NCBI GenBank assembly: GCA_008932955.1
Contig: WBXE01000125.1
Location: 1 to 6,891 of the forward strand
Source: Verrucomicrobiota bacterium
GTDB lineage: Bacteria > Verrucomicrobiota > Verrucomicrobiia > Verrucomicrobiales > Akkermansiaceae
Length of the DNA: 6,891 bases
Reading direction: 5' to 3'
In this document: piece after piece, positions 1 through 5,500 of the stretch
How positions within the stretch are numbered: the first letter of the stretch is position 1
How the letters are laid out: every line of letters begins with the position of its first letter
Translations under genes and position numbers: made by a program
The notes under the pieces: model-generated
What the model was told of the DNA's origin: nothing
Database searches by the model: none
Seen by the model: the letters and a program-made list of their open reading frames with translations, nothing else

Positions 1-56
1 CCCTTGCCAACGAGGCCGGGCCACATGGCATTGTGGAGCTTGGGATATTGATTCAT
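1..56 (-). CDS. Sugar phosphate isomerase/epimerase-like protein, N-terminal fragment
   Basis: Only the first 18 codons of a leftward gene are in the window; the rest lies beyond the left edge. Reading the minus strand from the ATG at 56-54 gives MNQYPKLHNAMWPGLVGK with no stop. From memory, the KLHNAMWPGLVGKG-type start is typical of a family annotated as sugar phosphate isomerase/epimerase (xylose-isomerase-like TIM barrel) in Verrucomicrobia and Planctomycetes. Members are thought to be soluble, metal-dependent enzymes acting on sugars; the substrate cannot be told from this fragment. No Shine-Dalgarno sequence is visible upstream of the ATG. The gene diverges from the mutarotase-like gene at 382, which would suit a shared sugar-related role, but that is inference. 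The peptide is very short, so the family call is moderate. Confidence 0.5.
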   Translation of the reverse strand, partial: MNQYPKLHNAMWPGLVGK

Positions 57-381
57 GGGTTGGGCGGGCACGGGTGGTGGATGCCATAATTGGCAGGGCA
101 GGAGGGCCACTACTTAGGATATCGGCCAGATTTTTCAACTTTTTCATTCAAGGTGAGGGAGTTGGTGCAAATCTCGCCAAGTTTCAACGTGCAAGATAGC
201 TGGTGACTGGATGTTGGGGAAGTGTGGCTAGGGGATTTACTTGATCTATTGCCAAGCTATCGCATGATTCTAGTCGCTCATGGCGCGGGTTGGCGACATG
301 CAGCCACCATTCTCCCGCCCGCCACTCCGCCCATTGGCGCAATCAACGAGCCTTATTCCCCCCGCCACCCCGCAGCAGCCC
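57..381. other. Divergent intergenic region, no gene seen
   Basis: About 325 bp separate the divergent starts at 56 (minus) and 382 (plus), so promoters for both genes should lie here. I could not pick out a convincing -35/-10 pair on either strand. The most AT-rich patch is about 130-150, where TTTTTCA occurs twice at 9-bp spacing (131-137 and 140-146). A short dyad GCCA-TAAT-TGGC lies near 83-94. The open reading frames crossing 222-381 translate to proline- and arginine-rich peptides with no recognisable protein character. If the mutarotase-like gene starts at 280 or 298 instead of 382, the gap is correspondingly shorter. Confidence 0.5.
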
Positions 382-1446
382 ATGAACGTTTCTTTCGACA
401 TCACCCGCAGCGCTGGGCATCTCGGCCATGTCAAATTCCGCCTTGGACGCCAAATCGTGCAGCCATTCTTTACCGCCCCGTGGGTCGACAAACCGGAGTC
501 CGCCAAGCTCATCCCCCTGTTGCGCGAATTGCGGGGGGATTTTTTTTGCGCGCCTTTTGGTGCTGGGCCCGCCTGGCGCAACGAGACGCATCCTCCTCAC
601 GGCGAGTCCGCCAACGCCACCTGGAAAGTCCAGTCATCCGAAGCCGGGCGCTTTGTCGCGACGCTGCAGACCCGCGTTCGGCCCGGCACCATCACTAAGC
701 TCATTGAGGCCCGCGAAGGCGAGACCAACATTTACCAAAGCCACCTGCTGGAGGGTTTCCAAGGCGGAATGTGCCTAGGTCACCATGCCATGCTCGACTT
801 CACCCGCAACGGACCAGGCAACATCTCCACCAGCAAGCTGCGCCTCGCACAAGTGCTCACTAGCCCATTTGAAGATCCCGTCCAAGGCGGCTACACCGCG
901 CTCAAGCACGGCGCTTGGTTCCGCTACCTCGACAGCGTGCCGATGACCGATGGCGGCAAAACCGATCTCACCCGCTACCCCGCCCGCGAGGGCTTCGATG
1001 ACTTGGTGATGCTGCACCACAAGGACGCCGACGATTTCGCCTGGTCAGCCGTGGTTTTTCCAGACAAAAAGTTCGTCTGGTTCGCCTTGAAAAACCCCGC
1101 CCATCTCGCGTCAACCGTCCTCTGGCACTCGAACGGCGGACGCCACTACGCCCCATGGAGCGGACGCATTCGCGGCATGCTCGGTATCGAGGACGTCACC
1201 GCCTATTTCCACCTCGGCCTGGCCGCCTCGCTGGCCGACAACCCATGGAAGCAAAAGGGCGTAGCCACCTCACTCGCCCTCACTCGCCGCCACGGCACCC
1301 GCATCCCCTACATCATGGGCGTGGCTCCTCTGAGCGCCGGTTTCGATGCCGTCGGCAGCATTCAGCGCACGGCCACCGGCATTCGCCTCCAAGCCGTCAG
1401 CGGCGCGCTCATCGATCACGACGTCGATACCCCTTTCCTCAAATAG
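382..1446 (+). CDS. Galactose-mutarotase-fold (aldose 1-epimerase-like) protein, 354 aa
   Basis: The product has 354 residues, no signal peptide and no membrane segment, so it is probably cytosolic. It has the look of the galactose mutarotase / carbohydrate-binding beta-sandwich superfamily. There is an LRGDFFCAPFG motif at residues 50-60, then HG at 73-74, HLLEGFQGG and LGHHAML at about 121-138, and a C-terminal stretch at about 247-289 with NGGRHYAPW, GIEDVTAYFH and NPW. Mutarotase-fold proteins bind sugars and often interconvert anomers. Here the substrate and even catalysis are unproven; a non-catalytic sugar-binding role is possible. I chose the ATG at 382 because residues encoded upstream (from ATG 280 or 298) are proline-rich and unlike the family; no good Shine-Dalgarno supports any of the three starts. 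The gene converges on dusB with a 36-bp gap. It may be functionally linked to the divergent sugar-isomerase-like gene at the left edge. A terminator-like hairpin lies inside it at 511-547. Confidence 0.6.
   Translation: MNVSFDITRSAGHLGHVKFRLGRQIVQPFFTAPWVDKPESAKLIPLLRELRGDFFCAPFGAGPAWRNETHPPHGESANATWKVQSSEAGRFVATLQTRVRPGTITKLIEAREGETNIYQSHLLEGFQGGMCLGHHAMLDFTRNGPGNISTSKLRLAQVLTSPFEDPVQGGYTALKHGAWFRYLDSVPMTDGGKTDLTRYPAREGFDDLVMLHHKDADDFAWSAVVFPDKKFVWFALKNPAHLASTVLWHSNGGRHYAPWSGRIRGMLGIEDVTAYFHLGLAASLADNPWKQKGVATSLALTRRHGTRIPYIMGVAPLSAGFDAVGSIQRTATGIRLQAVSGALIDHDVDTPFLK
511..547 (+). terminator. Intrinsic-terminator-like hairpin inside the mutarotase-like gene
   Basis: Bases 511-520 (ATCCCCCTGT) pair with 531-540 (GCGGGGGGAT) in a 10-bp stem. 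The outer seven pairs are perfect Watson-Crick, followed by T-G, G-C and T-G pairs. The loop is the 10 nt at 521-530. Seven further T residues (541-547) follow at once, giving eight T in a row from 540. This is the classical geometry of a rho-independent terminator on the plus strand. It lies at codons 44-56 of an intact reading frame and overlaps the conserved LRGDFFC motif, so it may be a by-product of coding constraint. Translating ribosomes would be expected to suppress it. Function is unproven. Confidence 0.3.
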
Positions 1447-1482
1447 ACAGCCTAGGACGCCACAAGGTGACACAGTGGCACC

Positions 1483-2547
1483 TTAGCCCTCCTCGATCCC
1501 GATCGAGAAGGCGGCTAGGTCCTCGATTTCGGCGAGCGCGGTGACCTGACATAACTTTTGGCGCAGTTCCTTGGCACCGGGAAACCCCTTGCAATAGGCC
1601 ATCAGGCGGCTGCGCATCGCGGTGAGCGTCTGGCGCTCGTTGCCGTAGCGGTCGCTGTCCACGGCCAGGCGGCAATGCCGCAGGATCAAGGTCCAGCGCG
1701 CATCCAACAGGGGAGGCGGCGCCGTTGCGCCGTTTTCCAGAACTTGCCGGGCCTCTTGGAACACCCAGGGATTGCCCATCGCGGCACGGCCGATCATCAC
1801 CCCGGCCACTGCTGTCTCACGCCGCCGCCGAGCGACATCCGCGCCGCTGGCAAGATCGCCGTTGCCGATGACCGGCACCGCCACCGCCCGCGCCACCGCA
1901 TCGATCACGTCCCAGTCGGCCGCGCCGCCATAGCCTTGGGCCCGGGTGCGGCCATGCACCGCGATGGCCTGCACCCCGCAATTGACCAGCGTTTGGGCAA
2001 TGGCCACAGCGTTGACGCTCTGGGTATCCCAGCCAATGCGTATTTTCGCGGTTACCGGCACTTGCCCGGCCACCGCGCTAACCACCCCGTCGGCCACTGC
2101 GGCGAGCAAGTCCGCGTCTTTGAGCAAGGAGGAACCGCCATTGCGCGCCACCACCTTGTTGACCGGGCAGCCGAAATTCAGGTCGATGAAATCCGGTTGT
2201 TGGCGTGCGATGATTTTGCGGGCGGCCTCGCCCATGCGCTGGCCGTCGGCCCCGAACAATTGGACGCCCACCGGGCGCTGGGCCTCGCTAAACTCGGTGT
2301 ACTTGCGGGTCCGCGCGTCGGCCTGCAAAATTCCCTCGGCCGACACAAACTCGGTGACCAGCACGTCCGCCCCCATTTCCTTGCAGAGGCCACGGAAAAT
2401 ATAGTCGGTCACTCCCGCCATCGGCGCGAGATACACGGGAAACCGACCATTTGCAAACCACTCTGGCACGCCGCAGCCTAGCGTGCATACCCCCACCCGT
2501 CCATCGCGCAATGCTTGGATGGCCGCGATTGTGTTAGCCTCTGCCAT
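1483..2547 (-). CDS. dusB: tRNA-dihydrouridine synthase (DusB family)
   Basis: This FMN enzyme reduces specific uridines in the D-loop of tRNA to dihydrouridine, using NADPH. The 354-residue product has the full Dus signature. APMAGVTD is at 41-48 (FMN binding) and LNFGCPVNKVV is at 123-133, with Cys127 as the expected proton-donating catalytic cysteine. TAKIR (Lys168), VHGRTRAQ (His198), GNGD at 228-231 and GRAAMGNPW at 253-261 bind flavin and phosphate. The C-terminal helical tRNA-binding domain is present. E. coli DusB is about 321 aa, so this protein has a short N-terminal extension containing Cys21 and Cys25. The frame is open upstream to 2658, but the ATG at 2547 is preferred: further upstream the frame runs through an inverted repeat and encodes low-complexity arginine and glycine. 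A purine run (GGAGGAGGGGG, minus strand, 2573-2563) lies 15 nt before the ATG, rather far for a Shine-Dalgarno. GTG at 2496 is an alternative start. The gene is divergent from the heme operon. Confidence 0.93.
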   Translation of the reverse strand: MAEANTIAAIQALRDGRVGVCTLGCGVPEWFANGRFPVYLAPMAGVTDYIFRGLCKEMGADVLVTEFVSAEGILQADARTRKYTEFSEAQRPVGVQLFGADGQRMGEAARKIIARQQPDFIDLNFGCPVNKVVARNGGSSLLKDADLLAAVADGVVSAVAGQVPVTAKIRIGWDTQSVNAVAIAQTLVNCGVQAIAVHGRTRAQGYGGAADWDVIDAVARAVAVPVIGNGDLASGADVARRRRETAVAGVMIGRAAMGNPWVFQEARQVLENGATAPPPLLDARWTLILRHCRLAVDSDRYGNERQTLTAMRSRLMAYCKGFPGAKELRQKLCQVTALAEIEDLAAFSIGIEEG

Positions 2548-2583
2548 ATCCGCCGTTTCCCGCCCCCTCCTCCACCCACCCCG

Positions 2584-2627
2584 TCGCGACATTCCTGTAG
2601 TTTGATCGGAGCACGGGAATGTCGCGA
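2584..2627. repeat. 15-bp inverted repeat between dusB and the heme operon
   Basis: Bases 2584-2598 (TCGCGACATTCCTGT) pair with 2613-2627 (ACGGGAATGTCGCGA). Fourteen pairs are Watson-Crick and one is T-G; the first 12 are uninterrupted. The 14-nt loop is 2599-2612. After one mismatch, three more C-G pairs extend the base (2580-2582 with 2629-2631). No T run follows on either strand, so it is not a standard terminator. It sits 37 bp upstream of the dusB ATG and about 120 bp upstream of the HemX-like ATG. It could be an operator for either divergent promoter, a structured leader for dusB, or a dispersed REP-type palindrome. The sequence shows the dyad; its role is not evident. Confidence 0.6.
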
Positions 2628-2746
2628 GGGGAAAGCCATAAAGTGGTGTCTGCGGCATTTTTCGAGTTACCGTAGGAAACGGTGGTTTTCGTTGGGCGCA
2701 GCAAAGTTAGCCTTGCGCGCGGGCCGCAGCTCAGCCAAGAAAGTGC

Positions 2747-3514
2747 ATGGACCGTTGGTTTTTGCTCATTGCCACCCTGCTTGCCGCAATCGGCTGGATC
2801 TGGGGCATGATCTGCGTGCATCGCGGGACCCGTTCGCACTGGACTGTGGCATGGATGGTGGCCGCCTTGCTCTGCCAGGTCGGCTTTCTGGCTGTCCGCG
2901 GGCAATTGCGGGCGGCCTGCCCCTTGCAAGACCTCGGTGAGATGCTGGTATTTTTGGCTTGGTCGCTCACCTTTTTTTACCTGCTCATTGGCCCGGCTTA
3001 CCGGATTTCGTTGCTCGGGGTGTTCTCGGCACCCTTGGTGGTCGGGTTGCAATCCGCCGCCTTGATCTCCGGCGTGCTCACCACCGGCCCGCTGCGGGAC
3101 CTCACGCCCAATATCTACCATTCATTGCACTCGGCCACCTCGGTGCTGGCCTACGGCGCGCTGGCCTTGGCGGGAGTGGCCGGCATCATGTTTCTGATCC
3201 TCGACCGCCAACTCAAAATTCATCATTTAAAAAGCGGACTGTTCCGGAATTTGCCCCCGGCCCACGAATTGCTGGCATCCCTGGAACGCCTGCTGTGGCT
3301 AGGCACCGGGCTGCTCAGCCTCGGCGTGATTGCCGGATTTCTCATGCCGCGCAGCACCCCGCAGCAATCCCATTTCCTCGTCGCGCTGGCGGTGTGGATC
3401 GGCTACGCGGCTTTGCTCGCCGTCAAAACATGGCGCGGCCTGACGGGGCGCAAGTTGGCGCTTGCCGCGGTGGCCATGTTTATTTTTTCCCTAGTGGTAT
3501 TTGCCCGCATCTAA
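2747..3514 (+). CDS. HemX/CcsA-like integral membrane protein, first gene of heme operon
   Basis: The 255-residue product is strongly hydrophobic, with about eight predicted transmembrane segments: roughly 4-24, 32-50, 65-82, 88-110, 130-152, 183-201, 210-226 and 236-252. It fits the cytochrome c assembly / CcsA-HemX superfamily. Evidence is the PLQDLGEMLVFLAW stretch near 59-72, the YHSLHS motif (His125, His128) opening a helix, and the SHFLVALAVW helix (His209) followed by a TWRGLTGRKLAL loop and a last helix. The tryptophan-rich WWD heme-handling motif of true System II cytochrome c synthetases is absent, so I favour a HemX/YpjD-type protein over a heme lyase. In Bacillus, hemX sits beside hemA and lowers HemA abundance; a similar role here is inference. 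ATG 2747 has only a weak purine stretch upstream. The TAA stop shares its last A with the hemA ATG, which implies translational coupling. Confidence 0.8.
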   Translation: MDRWFLLIATLLAAIGWIWGMICVHRGTRSHWTVAWMVAALLCQVGFLAVRGQLRAACPLQDLGEMLVFLAWSLTFFYLLIGPAYRISLLGVFSAPLVVGLQSAALISGVLTTGPLRDLTPNIYHSLHSATSVLAYGALALAGVAGIMFLILDRQLKIHHLKSGLFRNLPPAHELLASLERLLWLGTGLLSLGVIAGFLMPRSTPQQSHFLVALAVWIGYAALLAVKTWRGLTGRKLALAAVAMFIFSLVVFARI

Positions 3515-4524
3515 TGGAGCTCCTGTGTTTAGGATTGAATCATCGGACCGCGCCCGTTGAGGTGCGCGAACGCTTTGCGGTGAGCTCGCTGCAATTGGGC
3601 GCTGCGGCCAGTGACTTGGCCACCCTAGCCGACGCCAGCGAGGGCGTGGTTATTTCCACCTGCAACCGGACCGAGTTTTATCTGGCGGCATCGGATGCGA
3701 GCCAAGCACTCGTTTTGCTCGAAGCCCGCCTCACCGCGCGCGAAAGCCTCGACCCGGGCGCCGCCTCCCATTTCTACCGCATGGCCAAATCCGAGGCCGC
3801 AGTCCACCTCTGCCGCGTCGTCAGCGGCTTGGATTCCATGATGCTCGGGGAAACCGAGATTTTCGGTCAGGTGAAACAGGCGTATCAGGCGGCGCTGGCG
3901 GCTGGCACCACGGGCAGTGTGCTTAACCGGGTGTTTCAGCGGGCGTTTGGAGTTGGCAAGAAAGTGCGCAGCGAAACGTCGATTCAGGAAGGCTCCACCT
4001 CGGTCGGCAGCGTCGCGGTGGACCTCGCCGAAAAAATCTTTGGTCACCTCAAGGATAGCGAGGTGATGATCCTCGGTGCCGGCGAAATGAGCCGCATCAC
4101 CGCCCAAAGTTTGGTGTCGCGGGGTGCCCGCTCGATCTTCGTGAGCAACCGCTCGTTCGACCGCGCCGAGGCTCTCGCCAGCGAAATGGGCGGCCAAGCC
4201 GTGCGCTTCGACGAATGGCAACGGGTGCTCGAGCGGGTGGACGTGGTCATTTCATCGACCGGCGCGCCGCACGCGCTCATTCACCGCAGCGACGTGGAAA
4301 AAGTTCGCCGCGCGCGCAAATTCCGGCCGCTGTTTTTCATCGATATTGCGGTGCCCCGGGATATTCACCCCGATGTGGCCGAAATCGATGAAGTCTACCT
4401 TTACGACATCGACGCCTTGGAGCAACTCGCCAGCGAAGCTCGCAGCCGCCGCCAACTCCAGATCCAACATTGCGAACGCATCATCGATGCCGAACTGGCC
4501 AAACTCAACCTGCCCGGAACCTGA
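3514..4524 (+). CDS. hemA: Glutamyl-tRNA reductase, short form lacking the dimerisation domain
   Basis: HemA reduces glutamyl-tRNA(Glu) with NADPH to glutamate-1-semialdehyde, the first committed step of C5-pathway tetrapyrrole synthesis. The 336-residue protein opens with LCLGLNHRTAPVEVRERF. It carries the catalytic Cys50 in STCNRTEFY, His98 in the substrate region, and the block SGLDSMMLGETEIFGQVKQA at 104-123. The NADPH-binding LGAGEMS is at 187-193, SSTGAP at 247-252 and FFIDIAVPRDI at 274-284. It ends soon after YLYDIDALEQLASEARSRR, within the long spinal helix. The GlutR dimerisation domain found in about 420-residue homologues such as E. coli HemA is therefore missing. The end is a clean TGA followed 1 nt later by hemC, so this does not look like a frameshift. 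From memory, chlamydial HemA proteins are similarly short, which would fit a PVC origin. ATG 3514 overlaps the upstream stop by 1 nt; the frame is open further upstream but the family start is here. Confidence 0.96.
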   Translation: MELLCLGLNHRTAPVEVRERFAVSSLQLGAAASDLATLADASEGVVISTCNRTEFYLAASDASQALVLLEARLTARESLDPGAASHFYRMAKSEAAVHLCRVVSGLDSMMLGETEIFGQVKQAYQAALAAGTTGSVLNRVFQRAFGVGKKVRSETSIQEGSTSVGSVAVDLAEKIFGHLKDSEVMILGAGEMSRITAQSLVSRGARSIFVSNRSFDRAEALASEMGGQAVRFDEWQRVLERVDVVISSTGAPHALIHRSDVEKVRRARKFRPLFFIDIAVPRDIHPDVAEIDEVYLYDIDALEQLASEARSRRQLQIQHCERIIDAELAKLNLPGT

Positions 4525-4525
4525 A

Positions 4526-5500
4526 ATGACCCCTCCCACTGAAACTCCGGGCCTCCCACCCCTCGTGATCGGCACCCGTGGCAGCGAGTTGGCCCTCGTC
4601 CAAGCCGTAGCCACCGAGGCCTTGCTCGCCCGCGCCTTCCCCGATCTGACCCACGTGCGCAAGGTCATCAAAACCACCGGCGACCGACGCACCGATGTGG
4701 CTCTGAGCGAGGTGGCTAAGGCCGAAGGGGTTTTTGACAAGGGTGTGTTCATCAAAGAACTCGAGCAGGCACTCGATTCCGGCGAAATCTCCATCGCCGT
4801 GCATAGCCTCAAAGACTTGCCAACCGTGCTCGACGCCCGCTTCAGCCTCGCCGCAGTGCTCGAACGCGCCCCGGTTCGCGATGCCCTCGTCAGCCGCACT
4901 CCCGGCGGCCTCGACGCCTTGCCGGCAGGTGCCCGCGTCGGCACCAGCAGCGTGCGCCGCGCCCGCCAGATCGAATGGCTGCGGCCCGACCTGACCGTGG
5001 TGGACCTCCGCGGCAACGTGCCAACCCGCTTGCGCAAACTCGCCGACGCCGCCACCTACGACGCCATTCTGCTGGCCGAAGCGGGTCTGGTGCGTCTCGA
5101 TTACCTGCCAGCCAGCGCCGGGAGCGCCGCCGAAACCATCACTGGCATGCCAGACCTGCACGTGCAGCGTCTCGACGAGAGCGTGTTCTTTCCCGCTGCC
5201 GGCCAAGGGGCCATCGGCTTGGAAATCCGCAACGACGACCAGGCGAGCCGGACTTGCGCCGAAGCCATCGGTCATCGCCCCACCTGGCTGCGGATCACTG
5301 CTGAGCGCGAGTTTCTACGCTTGCTCGACGCCGGTTGCCACACCCCGGTCGGCGTGTTTTCCACCCTCGATGGCGACGAATTGCAGCTGCAAGCCCGGGC
5401 ATTCCCGGAAACGGGTGGTCCGCCGCGCAGCGGCAGCACCCGCGGTCCCGCCACCAATCCCATTCTCGTCGCCCACAATCTTTTTCTATCCCTCACATGA
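4526..5500 (+). CDS. hemC: Porphobilinogen deaminase (hydroxymethylbilane synthase)
   Basis: HemC joins four porphobilinogen molecules head to tail into hydroxymethylbilane, using a covalently bound dipyrromethane cofactor in the cytosol. The 324-residue protein starts with a short proline-rich lead and then VIGTRGSELALVQA. It has KTTGDRR at 49-55, GVFDKGVFIKELEQAL, and VHSLKDLPT at 92-100 with the catalytic Asp97. GTSSVRRARQ at 139-148 and LRGNVPTRL at 161-169 carry the substrate-binding arginines, and PAAGQGAIGLE is at 223-233. Cys271 in LDAGCHTPVGV is the cofactor attachment site. Only 53 residues follow that cysteine, against about 71 in E. coli HemC, so domain 3 is trimmed, though its ending (GPATNPILVAHNL) still resembles the family C-terminus. 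The ATG lies 1 nt after the hemA stop and the TGA overlaps the next ATG by 4 nt, indicating coupled translation. Confidence 0.96.
   Translation: MTPPTETPGLPPLVIGTRGSELALVQAVATEALLARAFPDLTHVRKVIKTTGDRRTDVALSEVAKAEGVFDKGVFIKELEQALDSGEISIAVHSLKDLPTVLDARFSLAAVLERAPVRDALVSRTPGGLDALPAGARVGTSSVRRARQIEWLRPDLTVVDLRGNVPTRLRKLADAATYDAILLAEAGLVRLDYLPASAGSAAETITGMPDLHVQRLDESVFFPAAGQGAIGLEIRNDDQASRTCAEAIGHRPTWLRITAEREFLRLLDAGCHTPVGVFSTLDGDELQLQARAFPETGGPPRSGSTRGPATNPILVAHNLFLSLT

Noticed and set aside
131..146. Tandem TTTTTCA repeats in the left intergenic gap
   Set aside because: Two copies of a 7-mer in an AT-rich patch are easily due to chance; no promoter could be built around them.
1459..1484. Two overlapping, mutually exclusive small hairpins (GCCAC/GTGGC and AAGGTG/CACCTT) between the convergent genes
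   Set aside because: The stems are only 5-6 bp and no T run follows on either strand, so I do not call a terminator.
1558..2481. Plus-strand open frame (307 codons) opposite dusB
   Set aside because: The peptide is rich in His, Ala and Arg without family motifs; the minus strand encodes a complete Dus signature.
2667..2689. Small hairpin (ACCGT-AGGAA-ACGGT plus two T-G pairs) followed by TTTT, upstream of the HemX-like gene
   Set aside because: Only five Watson-Crick pairs and a short T stretch; too weak to call an attenuator or terminator.
4252..5275. Minus-strand open frames (up to 267 codons) opposite hemA/hemC
   Set aside because: Low-complexity translations that overlap each other and two well-supported genes.
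5400..5500. Possible frameshift at the hemC 3' end, because domain 3 is about 18 residues short
   Set aside because: The C-terminal residues (GPATNPILVAHNL) still resemble the family ending, and the stop sits in a neat ATGA overlap with the next gene.
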